Source of the DNA: Pseudomonadota bacterium
GTDB lineage: Bacteria; Myxococcota_A; Polyangia; Polyangiales; Polyangiaceae
NCBI GenBank assembly: GCA_023460875.1
Contig: JAEWOQ010000529.1
Location: 1 to 17,230 of the forward strand
Direction of reading: 5' to 3'
DNA: 17,230 bases
In this document: positions 1 through 17,230 of the stretch, piece by piece
Layout of the letters: each line of letters starts with the position of its first letter
How positions within the stretch are numbered: the stretch's first letter is position 1
The notes under the pieces: model-generated
What the model was told of the DNA's origin: nothing
The model's input: the letters and a program-made list of their open reading frames with translations, nothing else
Databases searched by the model: none
Position numbers and translations under genes: made by a program

Positions 1-41
1 CCACCACGGACGGCGCCACCCCGGACGGCGCCGACCTCTGA
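1..41 (+). CDS. 3' end of an upstream gene (partial, frame uncertain)
   Basis: Codons starting at base 3 read TTDGATPDGADL and stop at TGA 39-41. Every one of these codons ends in G or C, as expected for a real gene in this genome. Bases 7-32 contain two copies of CGGACGGCGCC in a 15-base period, giving a small Asp-Gly-Ala repeat. A competing reading in the frame starting at base 1 continues to TGA 64-66 and would overlap the next start codon by one base, but its third positions are much less GC-rich. Too little is present to name a product. Confidence 0.35.
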   Translation, partial: TTDGATPDGADL

Positions 42-65
42 CATCGTGCGTGAAGCACCTTTCTG

Positions 66-1313
66 ATGACCATGCGCAACCACGACGACGCGCCGTCTCG
101 GCCCCATCAGCACACGCCCTGGGAGGAACCGGTTAGCACGCGGCCGCGCCGCATCACGGCGCACCGCCTCGCGCCGCGGCGTGCTTTCCGAGCCGCCTCC
201 TCGGCGTGGCGCCGCTGGTCCGCGATGGCACCGCTCGTGCTCTGCTGCCACGGCTGGTCCGGGAGCGCGCGAGCCGAGGAGCTCGCTGCCGTCGAGATGG
301 CGCGCGACCGCTTCGAAGAGGGGGTCACCTACTTCGACGCCGAGCGCTACGAGGAGGCTCGCGCGGCGTTCTTGCAAGCCTATGCCTTAAAGCCGCACCC
401 CGCGATCCTGCTGAACCTCGGCCTGAGCGAGCTCCGCGGCGGGCACTACCTGGACGCCGCGAGCCACCTCACCGATTACCTCCGCGCCGCGCCCCAGGAC
501 GCCTTCGAGCGCGTGAGCGCGGAGCGTGCACTCACGGAGGCCCGAGCGCAGCTCGGCGAGCTCCGCCTCACGACGCCGAGCGAGGAGGGCGAGCTCTACG
601 TCGACGGCGCGAGCGTCGGGCACCTGCCCCTGCTGCAGCCGTTGTTCCTCACCCCCGGGCTCCATCGAGTGCGCCTCCGCAGGGGCAGCGACTCCGTGGT
701 CGAGGAGGTCCACGCGGTAGCTGGCGCGGTCCACGGCCTCGCGCTGTCGTTGCCCACCGACGACGAGGCGCGCCTGTCGCTCACGTCCCACACGGCGCAG
801 CTGGAGCCAATACCTACAGAGTCTGCGCCACCGGCGGGTCCCTCGGACGCCCCCGCGGCCTATCCCTCGTTCGGTAGCTGGCTGCTCTCCTCGCCCGCGG
901 GTACCACGGGCCTCGTGCTCACGGGAACAGGGCTGGCTCTCGGCATCGCCGGGACCATCGTTGCCTCCGAGCGCTACGACTCCGCACGGGACGCGACTCG
1001 CACCATCGAGGACGCGGCGGCCACCCAAGGTCGAGGGGGCACGATCTGCGCTGGCGGCACGTCCTCGTTGGCGCAATTCCAGAACGCTTGCGGTGAACGC
1101 CAACGACGCCTCGATCAGGGAGACACCTGGCGTGCCCTCGCCATCGGCGGGTACGTTGGGGCCGCGGTCGTCGCCGCGGGGACAGTGGGGTACTACTTTC
1201 TGGCATCGCCCTCGAGCGAGCCGCGGGAGACGGCAAGTCGTTCCGCGCGCACCCGCGTCGTTCCCATCGCGACTCCCCACGTCCAGGGGCTGTCCATCAT
1301 CGGCACGTTCTGA
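66..1313 (+). CDS. Exported TPR/PEGA-domain protein with two C-terminal membrane segments
   Basis: The protein has 415 residues. Residues 1-53 are a long Arg-rich leader with an RR pair before AF near residue 38, then a hydrophobic stretch and a plausible cleavage site at SARA|EE (about residue 70), so export is likely. Residues 71-140 form TPR helices (FEEGVTYFDAERYEEARAAF). Residues 164-229 resemble a PEGA surface domain (LYVDG, VG, P, LTPGLHRVRL). After a Pro/Ala-rich linker there are two hydrophobic segments, at about 281-299 and 357-379, flanking a loop with two Cys (328 and 342). TPR plus PEGA plus a C-terminal membrane hairpin is a common envelope-protein layout in Myxococcota, often near Ser/Thr kinases; the precise role is unknown. 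The start at 66 has only a weak ribosome site. ATG at 72 or a start nearer the hydrophobic stretch is possible, since the leader is unusually long. One rare TTA codon lies at 387-389. The gene converges on the activator gene 44 bases away. Confidence 0.8.
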   Translation: MTMRNHDDAPSRPHQHTPWEEPVSTRPRRITAHRLAPRRAFRAASSAWRRWSAMAPLVLCCHGWSGSARAEELAAVEMARDRFEEGVTYFDAERYEEARAAFLQAYALKPHPAILLNLGLSELRGGHYLDAASHLTDYLRAAPQDAFERVSAERALTEARAQLGELRLTTPSEEGELYVDGASVGHLPLLQPLFLTPGLHRVRLRRGSDSVVEEVHAVAGAVHGLALSLPTDDEARLSLTSHTAQLEPIPTESAPPAGPSDAPAAYPSFGSWLLSSPAGTTGLVLTGTGLALGIAGTIVASERYDSARDATRTIEDAAATQGRGGTICAGGTSSLAQFQNACGERQRRLDQGDTWRALAIGGYVGAAVVAAGTVGYYFLASPSSEPRETASRSARTRVVPIATPHVQGLSIIGTF

Positions 1314-1357
1314 GGATCCCGGCCCCCTATGTGATTCACCGACGTTTCCAGGCGCGT

Positions 1358-2662
1358 TCACCTGCTCGCGCCGGAGCGCCCCTCTCGGTTCTGCTGTCCC
1401 GGCTCCGACGGCGCCCGTCTGAGCAACGCGCGGAACGTCGTCCTCGGGATGCGCGCTGCGCGAGCCGCCGCGCTGATCGTTCCGTGCTGTTGCAGCAGCT
1501 CCCGCGCCTGCTCCGCGTCGGGGCGGACGCTCGTCCTCCGCTGTACTTCGAGAGGCAGATCCAGGTGGCGCGGCTCGATGACGTCTCCCCCGCAGACCGC
1601 GGCGGCGCGATACAGGACGCCCGCCAGCTGGCGCACGTTGCCGGGCCACGAGAACGCGACCAGGTGCCCCAGGGCCGCGGGAGACAGGTGCTTGGGACCG
1701 ACGTCCGCCTCGATCCGCTCCAGCAGGCGCTGAGCGAGCACGGGAATGTCCGTGCGGCGCTGTCGAAGGGGTGGCAGCCGCAGCACCAAGGTCGTGAGGC
1801 GATGGTAGAGATCCTCACGGAAGCGCTCCTCCTGGACACGCAGCCGGAGGTCCTCGAGCGTCGCCGAGAGGATGCGCACGTCGACCGCCACGCTGCGCTC
1901 CGACCCCACCGGCCGCAGCTGCCCGTCCTCGACGACGCGGAGCAACTTCGCTTGCGCTGCGGGGGACATCTCCGCGACCTCGTCCAGGAAGAGCGTCCCC
2001 TGATGTGCCTGCTCGAAGGCCCCCGCCCGATGCGTGATCGCGCCTGTGAACGCGCCCCGTCGGTGGCCGAACAGCTCGCCGTCGAGGAGAGAGTCCGGCA
2101 GCGCCGCCACGTTCAACGGGACATAGGACCCCGCCCGCCGCCCCAGGCGGTGCAGCGCCTGGGCGACCACGTCCTTGCCCGTGCCCGACTCCCCGAGGAT
2201 CAACACCGGGGCCCGGAGCCGCGCGTAACGGTGGATGAGCCGCTTGACCTCCTGCAGCCCTTCGGAGCGCCCGACCAGCTCAGGAACGTCCACCACCTCC
2301 CTGCGCTCCTCCTCTCCCCGACGCACCGTCACAGTCGTGCAGCCGACGACGAAGCTCCCCATGCTCCCCGTGACCACGGCCGAGCCCACCCGCGCCGCAC
2401 CCACGAAGAGCCCGTTGCGAGACTGCAGATCCTCGACGGTGAGGCCCTGCGCGGTCGCTACCAACCGGCAGTGCCGCGCGCTCACCGCCCGATCGTCGAC
2501 CAGCAGCGCCGCGCCCCGACCGCTCCCGAGCACGACCGCTTGACCATCCCGCAGCGTGAGCACCCGATGGCTGACGGCGTTGCCGACCTCAACCCGCCAG
2601 GGTCCTTTCCGGGGCGCCAGGTCCAGCTCGACGGTCGTGTGCTCCGATCCTTTTCCGTCCAT
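1358..2662 (-). CDS. FHA-domain sigma-54-dependent transcriptional activator (AAA+, Fis-type HTH)
   Basis: The protein has 434 residues from ATG 2660-2662. It binds enhancer-like DNA and uses ATP hydrolysis to open sigma-54 RNA polymerase promoters. Residues ~24-105 form an FHA domain (SARHCRL 61-67, DLQSRNGLFV 78-87), which reads phosphothreonine. Residues ~128-350 are the AAA+ core: LVGRSE, Walker A GESGTGKD 157-164, an intact sigma-54 loop GAFTGA 203-208, Walker B TLFLDE 223-228, arginine-finger region FREDLYHRL 281-289 and WPGNVRQL 339-346. Residues ~386-415 are a Fis helix-turn-helix (TISAAARAARIPRTTFRALL). There is no receiver, GAF or PAS domain, so input probably comes through Ser/Thr kinase signalling. 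A GTG at 2809 would add 49 residues but lies inside the divergent gene. At 2662 the GGAGG sequence (2664-2668) is only one base from the ATG, so the start is not certain. The divergent barrel gene is a possible target. Confidence 0.92.
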   Translation of the reverse strand: MDGKGSEHTTVELDLAPRKGPWRVEVGNAVSHRVLTLRDGQAVVLGSGRGAALLVDDRAVSARHCRLVATAQGLTVEDLQSRNGLFVGAARVGSAVVTGSMGSFVVGCTTVTVRRGEEERREVVDVPELVGRSEGLQEVKRLIHRYARLRAPVLILGESGTGKDVVAQALHRLGRRAGSYVPLNVAALPDSLLDGELFGHRRGAFTGAITHRAGAFEQAHQGTLFLDEVAEMSPAAQAKLLRVVEDGQLRPVGSERSVAVDVRILSATLEDLRLRVQEERFREDLYHRLTTLVLRLPPLRQRRTDIPVLAQRLLERIEADVGPKHLSPAALGHLVAFSWPGNVRQLAGVLYRAAAVCGGDVIEPRHLDLPLEVQRRTSVRPDAEQARELLQQHGTISAAARAARIPRTTFRALLRRAPSEPGQQNREGRSGASR

Positions 2663-2663
2663 G

Positions 2664-2668
2664 CCTCC
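2664..2668 (-). promoter_or_regulatory. GGAGG ribosome-site-like sequence one base before the activator start
   Basis: The minus strand reads GGAGG, then one base, then ATG. A spacing of 1 is far below the usual 5-9, and no alternative ATG, GTG or TTG lies in frame just downstream. Either initiation is inefficient, or the transcript is leaderless or starts differently, or the true start is the distant GTG at 2809. Confidence 0.35.
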
Positions 2669-2732
2669 GTTCTCGGCCGACGAAGACGCGGGTTGCGTGA
2701 AATCGTCACCCGCGGGGGCAGAGATCGGCGCA

Positions 2733-2750
2733 CGTTCCCGTTTGGGAATG
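2733..2750. promoter_or_regulatory. Small dyad TTCCC-gttt-GGGAA in the divergent intergenic region
   Basis: TTCCC at 2735-2739 and GGGAA at 2744-2748 form a perfect inverted repeat with a 4-base loop. It is extended by a G-T pair and an outer C-G pair (2733/2750). It lies 10 bases before the start of the barrel gene and about 70 bases upstream of the activator start. It could be an operator shared by the divergent genes or a hairpin near the barrel gene's start. I found no convincing -24/-12 (GG...GC) sigma-54 promoter in this region. Confidence 0.3.
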
Positions 2751-2760
2751 GCGCGCGGGG

Positions 2761-3483
2761 ATGATAACTGTTGCCGCGATGCGCACCCCCGGCCACCTGA
2801 GCATGGCACTCGCGGTCTCGAGCCTCGCCCTCCTGGCGTCTTCGGCCGTGGCCCAGCCCGCGGAACCTGGCGGTGGGGGCGCCGAAGATCCCCCGCGAGA
2901 CTCGGCGACGCGCTGGAACGCCCGCAAGGCCCCCCCTCAACCCGCCGGGCTCGCGGGCCACGTGATGCTGTCGGGATCCGCCGCCTGGGTCGTGCCCTTC
3001 GGGACGGTCAGCGACGACGCGAGCCAGCAGGCGCGCTTCGGTTCGGGACCGGGGTACCAGGTCGACCTCGGTTACGGCCTCGGCTCCTCGGTGGTGGTTG
3101 GCCTGTGGGGCCAGCTGATCACGTTCCGTGATGGCAGCGACTGCGACGACTGCTCGGGCCTCGGCTTCGCTGGCGGCCCCTTCGTTCGCTACCACCTGGT
3201 GCAGGGCCTCCGCTTCGATCCTTGGTTCTCCTTCGGCGTCGGCTATCGAAGCCAAAGCCACGATGTGAACGGCGTCGACCGCAGCTACGGGGGCGTGGAT
3301 TGGGCGCGCATTCAGTTCGGTGGCGACTGGTACGCGCTGCCCCAGCTCGGGTTCGGCCCGTTCGTCGAGCTCGGTGCCGGCAGCTTCTTCGCCCGCCCCG
3401 ACGGCGAACGTGACGGCGGCGTGCACTGGCGCTTCATGAGCGGCCTTCGCATCGCCGTCGATTTCCCCGGCCACAGCCGCTGA
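2761..3483 (+). CDS. Secreted protein, probable small outer-membrane beta-barrel
   Basis: The protein has 240 residues. It starts with a Sec signal peptide: a hydrophobic core (SMALAVSSLALLASSAVA) and an Ala-Val-Ala|Gln cleavage site after residue 31. A Pro/Gly-rich spacer (32-65) follows. From residue 67 onward there are alternating strands rich in Gly and aromatics (VDLGYGLGSSVVVGLWGQL, FVRYHLVQGLRF, FSFGVGYRS, FGPFVELGAGSFF), ending with LRIAVDF close to the C-terminus. This fits an 8-stranded-type outer-membrane barrel; no enzyme motif is visible. A Cys-Asp-Asp-Cys (128-131) sits in what would be a loop. An alternative start at ATG 2779 gives a more typical signal-peptide length, and neither start has a strong ribosome site. 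The gene is divergent from the FHA activator, which may regulate it (inference). Confidence 0.75.
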   Translation: MITVAAMRTPGHLSMALAVSSLALLASSAVAQPAEPGGGGAEDPPRDSATRWNARKAPPQPAGLAGHVMLSGSAAWVVPFGTVSDDASQQARFGSGPGYQVDLGYGLGSSVVVGLWGQLITFRDGSDCDDCSGLGFAGGPFVRYHLVQGLRFDPWFSFGVGYRSQSHDVNGVDRSYGGVDWARIQFGGDWYALPQLGFGPFVELGAGSFFARPDGERDGGVHWRFMSGLRIAVDFPGHSR

Positions 3484-3618
3484 CGGGGGCCGTGGCGCCA
3501 TCTCACCACCTCACGTGACCACGCCGCGACGACCTCCACGTCGACCACGACAGCACGCAGCGACGTAGGAGCGTCCCTTCACGTCAATCGCGGCCTCGCA
3601 CGACGACGCCACGGGCTT

Positions 3619-3723
3619 GCCCCCACGCGACGCCTCGCGCGCGAGCACACCCGTGTACTCTCACCAGCGAGCGTCCGCCTCGAGCGCGGCACCACGCGAC
3701 GACGCCATGAGCCCCCACGCGAC
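3619..3723. repeat. Dispersed short direct repeats GCCCCCACGCGAC / CCACGCGAC
   Basis: The 13-mer GCCCCCACGCGAC occurs exactly at 3619-3631 and 3711-3723. Its core CCACGCGAC occurs a third time at 3692-3700. Spacings between cores are 69 and 23 bases, both multiples of 23. The sequence around them is only loosely similar, so this may be chance in a low-complexity GC-rich region. Confidence 0.35.
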
Positions 3724-3772
3724 TGAAGCCCTGGCCGCGTGAGCGAAGCCCCGAACTCCGACGAACGAGCGC

Positions 3773-3800
3773 GGCCGGGGGCGGTTCTCCGCCCTCGGCC
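3773..3800 (-). terminator. Strong GC hairpin after the giant TPR gene
   Basis: GGCCGGGGGCGG (3773-3784) and CCGCCCTCGGCC (3789-3800) form a 12-base-pair stem with one G-T pair and a 4-base loop. It begins 25 bases past the stop codon of the giant minus-strand gene. No long T run follows on either strand, so it is a non-canonical terminator or a transcript 3'-end stabiliser. It could also stop readthrough from the barrel gene on the other strand. Confidence 0.55.
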
Positions 3801-3825
3801 TCGCTGCTCATCCCTGGTCCTCGAC

Positions 3826-15462
<11,637 letters not shown>

Positions 15463-15466
15463 GACA

Positions 15467-15471
15467 TCCTC
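15467..15471 (-). promoter_or_regulatory. Ribosome binding site of the giant TPR gene
   Basis: The minus strand reads AGCGAGGA, then four bases, then the ATG at 15462. This supports the chosen start. Just upstream is an 11-base-spaced direct repeat CGAGAGC (plus-strand positions 15472-15478 and 15483-15489). Confidence 0.55.
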
Positions 15472-15556
15472 GCTCTCGCAGAGCTCTCGTGCGCCTCAGG
15501 CCCGCCCTCCCCAGCGGGTCACCTCCAAGGCACACCTTGCCCCACACGTTGTCTCC

Positions 15557-15594
15557 AAAAAGGGGCGGGACGCGAGGGGTACCCCACGTCCCGC
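15557..15594 (-). terminator. Rho-independent terminator of the TPR lipoprotein gene
   Basis: On the minus strand, GCGGGACG (15587-15594) pairs with CGTCCCGC (15565-15572). The loop contains an inner GGGGTACCCC palindrome (15576-15585). After a short C run there are five T (15557-15561). This is a textbook stem plus T tract, about 60 bases after the lipoprotein stop codon. It separates that gene from the giant TPR gene downstream. Confidence 0.8.
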
Positions 15595-15652
15595 ATTTCC
15601 CTGCTGTCCGCAAAAAGGGTCAACGTCGGTCGGCTCGAGGGCTTGGAGCAAC

Positions 15653-16573
15653 TCAGCTCCCCAGCTTCTGAATGAACGCGTTGGCCTGCGCGCACTGATC
15701 CTTGAACTTCTTCGATGCCTCACCCTTGCAAGCGCCCTTCGAGAAGGACTCGAGGAGGCGCTTCGCCTTCTCGCGCTGGGGCGGGTCCATGCTCGCGTAG
15801 GTGCTGCCCAGGTGGAACTTCGCCTCCGGGTGGCTCTGGCCCCCGATCTCGTAGGCGCGCTCGACAGCCGCCAGCATCGCGGGCTTGTCCTGCCGGAACT
15901 GGGCGACGTTGAACGTCAGCAGATGCATGTTGTACAGGTGATCCCGATTGTCTTCGGTCGCCTGTACCAGCTTGGTGCCCTCTTCCAGCACCGTCTGCGC
16001 CTCCTTGTAGAACTTCAGCGTCTGGTAGAGCTCCGCCAAGGTCACATAGAAGTACGGCACCGTCGGATCGTGCTCGATGGCCTGGGTGAAGCTCTGCAGC
16101 GCAGACTGCTCGTCATCGGTCCACCAGTGCGCCTCACCGAGGAGCTGGTAGCACCAAGCCCGATTCGGGTCGGTCTCGATGCACTTCTTCAGAGGCTCCT
16201 TCGCCTCGTCCCACTTGTCCGGGTTCCCCGCCTCCGCGAGCTTCGTGAGCGCCAACCCACGCTTCTCCCAGTAGCTCGCGAACTCCGGGTTGGTCTGGAC
16301 CGCGGCGGCCAGGGTCCCCGCCATCTTGTCCCAGTCCTCTTTCCTCTCGTAGGCCTTCGCGAGCTTCCACGTGATCAGGTGGTTCGTGGGATCCAGCTGC
16401 CGCGCCTGCTCGTACTTCTGGATGGCCCCTTCCACGTTCACGGAGACCGCCCGATCTCCCTCGTTCGCGAGGTTCACCGCCTCGATGTGGTCCCGGCTGC
16501 AACCGGTCGAGGCCACGCCAAAGGCAACACTCATGGCGAGTGCTGCGCGCTTGATGCTCGTCGTCAGCTTCAT
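15653..16573 (-). CDS. TPR-repeat lipoprotein
   Basis: The protein has 306 residues from ATG 16571-16573. That start is chosen because AAGGGAG (16580-16586) lies six bases upstream and a proper signal peptide follows directly; a start at 16609 would add 12 residues. The leader has basic residues (K2, K8, R9), a hydrophobic core (ALAMSVAFGV) and a lipobox-like ASTGC with Cys at 25. Ser at -3 is not ideal, and Ser follows the Cys, so outer-membrane sorting is possible. Residues ~35-280 contain about six TPR units (AIQKYEQARQLDPTN, ALQSFTQAIEHDPTVPYFYVTLAELY, YKEAQTVLEEGTK). The C-terminal tail is Lys/Cys-bearing (FSKGACKGEASKKFKDQC). It probably mediates protein contacts at the inner side of the outer membrane; no specific role can be read. 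It lies just upstream of the giant TPR gene on the same strand, but a terminator separates the two. Confidence 0.85.
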   Translation of the reverse strand: MKLTTSIKRAALAMSVAFGVASTGCSRDHIEAVNLANEGDRAVSVNVEGAIQKYEQARQLDPTNHLITWKLAKAYERKEDWDKMAGTLAAAVQTNPEFASYWEKRGLALTKLAEAGNPDKWDEAKEPLKKCIETDPNRAWCYQLLGEAHWWTDDEQSALQSFTQAIEHDPTVPYFYVTLAELYQTLKFYKEAQTVLEEGTKLVQATEDNRDHLYNMHLLTFNVAQFRQDKPAMLAAVERAYEIGGQSHPEAKFHLGSTYASMDPPQREKAKRLLESFSKGACKGEASKKFKDQCAQANAFIQKLGS

Positions 16574-16579
16574 ACCCGA

Positions 16580-16586
16580 CTCCCTT
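16580..16586 (-). promoter_or_regulatory. Ribosome binding site of the TPR lipoprotein gene
   Basis: AAGGGAG on the minus strand lies six bases before the ATG at 16573. This decides between the two possible starts in frame. The sequence further upstream (about 16610-16680) is locally AT-rich, as expected for a promoter, but I could not match clear -35 and -10 boxes. Confidence 0.7.
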
Positions 16587-17063
16587 GCGCGCGTCCGCTC
16601 AAACTTCACCCGCGCCGGACAGATAACAGAGATGCGTTAGAAAAGTCGTGACCAAAACTCTGGCCATTCCGTCGGGTTGCACGCTGCTCCGTGCCCTGGA
16701 ACGAGCGCACACCTCGAAAGTTCGCGGAGAGCATAGGCGGACGCGGCCGGCGAAGTAAAGGCACATCGAAACCCGAGTCCCCAGGAATCTGCATCGCGAA
16801 ATGTACGCTTACACCCCATCTCCGATTGCTCGACCGTACTCCCCTCGGATGTGCCGGGGGTCGGGTATGCACCTACTACTCCCCCTCCGCCCGGAGCCCG
16901 GATGCTCCGCACGCCCACGCAAGCGCGAGCCCCTCGCCTCAGCCTCCCCCCGACGCCCCTCCGAGTGCCCTCGCCAGCCGCAGGTTCGTCTATCGGGCGC
17001 GTCGATGCGCAGAGCCTTACGAAGGCTCACCCCAGCGCTGGCCACGCCCAAGCGCCTTAAAGC

Positions 17064-17114
17064 GGTCTCCAGTTGAGTCGACCGTGCACTGCTCGGTCTT
17101 CAAGCAACTGGACC
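17064..17114. repeat. Nested inverted repeat (stem-loop within a stem)
   Basis: CCAGTTG (17069-17075) pairs with CAACTGG (17105-17111), extended by GGT (17064-17066) with ACC (17112-17114) across a 2-base bulge. Inside it, GACCG (17080-17084) pairs with CGGTC (17094-17098) around a 9-base loop. Two coaxial helices in 51 bases suggest RNA structure or a protein-binding dyad. Confidence 0.5.
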
Positions 17115-17121
17115 GACCGAG

Positions 17122-17138
17122 CGGCTCCCAAAGAGCCG
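17122..17138. repeat. Compact hairpin CGGCTC-CCAAA-GAGCCG
   Basis: This is a perfect 6-base-pair stem (17122-17127 with 17133-17138) and a 5-base loop, eight bases after the nested structure. No T tract follows on the plus strand, so it is not a standard terminator. Confidence 0.5.
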
Positions 17139-17147
17139 ACGTCTGCC

Positions 17148-17194
17148 GCTGCCGCGCATTGTCGATCCCACCGCATTGTTGCCGTCGCGGCAGC
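17148..17194. repeat. Nine-base inverted repeat enclosing a direct repeat
   Basis: GCTGCCGCG (17148-17156) and CGCGGCAGC (17186-17194) are perfect inverted copies 29 bases apart. Partly overlapping the left arm, and within the loop, CGCATTGT occurs twice in direct orientation (17155-17162 and 17172-17179). A further inverted pair, CGATCCC (17163-17169) and GGGATCG (17203-17209), competes with it, so alternative folds are possible. Confidence 0.45.
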
Positions 17195-17230
17195 CCATGT
17201 AAGGGATCGTCGCCGATAGATCGAAGACGG

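Larger units (their letters stand above)
3484..3825. other. Convergent intergenic region without a supported gene
   Basis: These 342 bases lie between the barrel gene (+) and the giant TPR gene (-). Short frames here have no recognisable content. The stretch contains GC-rich direct repeats (3619-3723), a TCACGTGA palindrome at 3511-3518, and the hairpin at 3773-3800. Confidence 0.6.
16574..17230. other. Non-coding region at the right end, with a structured distal part
   Basis: No frame here has recognisable protein content or consistent codon bias. The left half is the upstream region of the lipoprotein gene. The right part, from about 17060, is dense in inverted repeats. A minus-strand frame open from the window edge to a stop at 17103-17105 cannot be excluded as the end of a neighbouring gene, but its codon use is mediocre. 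Confidence 0.5.

Noticed and set aside
387..1649. A 420-codon minus-strand frame covering the TPR-PEGA gene
   Set aside because: Its translation is Arg/Gly/Ala-rich and featureless, while the plus-strand frame has an export leader, TPR and PEGA patterns.
1331..2764. A 477-codon plus-strand frame opposite the FHA activator
   Set aside because: The minus strand encodes complete FHA, AAA+ and Fis motifs; this frame is its antisense shadow.
2482..3501. A 339-codon minus-strand frame over the barrel gene
   Set aside because: It has no recognisable domain and overlaps the activator's coding region in another frame; the plus-strand protein has a clear signal peptide and beta-strand pattern.
16801..17076. 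A 91-codon plus-strand frame in the right intergenic region
   Set aside because: Its translation is Pro/Arg/Ser-rich with no domain, no ribosome site and several overlapping frames of similar length on both strands.
17103..17230. A minus-strand frame open from the right edge, ending at TGA 17103-17105
   Set aside because: About 42 codons with only moderate G/C at third positions and several rare codons (CTA, ACA, AGA); it overlaps the inverted repeats. It cannot be judged without the flanking sequence.
17041..17230. Possible tRNA or attachment site suggested by the hairpins
   Set aside because: No T-loop signature (GTTCGA-type), no cloverleaf spacing, and no integrase or phage gene nearby.

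Overview
The window is very GC-rich DNA with dense coding, strong G/C preference at third codon positions, and a gene content typical of Myxococcota (probably the Polyangia side: Sandaracinus/Polyangium-like relatives). The evidence for this is a TPR-PEGA protein with a signal sequence, an FHA-domain sigma-54 activator, a small beta-barrel protein, and a giant TPR protein. The taxonomic call is an inference from gene style; no marker gene is present.

Layout, left to right. Bases 1-41 are probably the last codons of an upstream gene. 66-1313 (+) encodes an exported TPR/PEGA protein with two C-terminal membrane segments. It converges on 1358-2662 (-), an FHA-AAA+-Fis activator of sigma-54 promoters. 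A short divergent intergenic region (2663-2760) with a small dyad separates the activator from 2761-3483 (+), a secreted protein that looks like a small outer-membrane beta-barrel. A convergent, gene-free stretch (3484-3825) holds short GC-rich direct repeats and a strong hairpin that probably terminates the giant gene. 3826-15462 (-) is one uninterrupted 3878-codon gene, about two thirds of the window: an enormous tetratricopeptide solenoid built largely from units of about 72 residues. It has a low-complexity linker after the first ~360 residues, a 96-residue acidic insert in the middle, and a C-terminal domain that resembles M48 metallopeptidases but has lost the HExxH catalytic motif. Upstream of it, and separated by a good rho-independent terminator, is 15653-16573 (-), a TPR lipoprotein with a clear ribosome binding site. 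The last ~620 bases hold no gene I can support, but their final ~170 bases are rich in inverted repeats.

How the parts may work together. The two neighbouring TPR genes (one lipid-anchored, one apparently cytoplasmic) are on the same strand but seem to be transcribed separately. The giant protein has no signal peptide or membrane segment and looks like a very long scaffold ending in a pseudo-enzyme. The FHA activator has no receiver or ligand-sensing domain, so it probably reads phosphothreonine signalling from Ser/Thr kinases; the divergent barrel gene is a reasonable candidate target. The most interesting object is the giant TPR/pseudo-M48 protein; its function is unknown to me.
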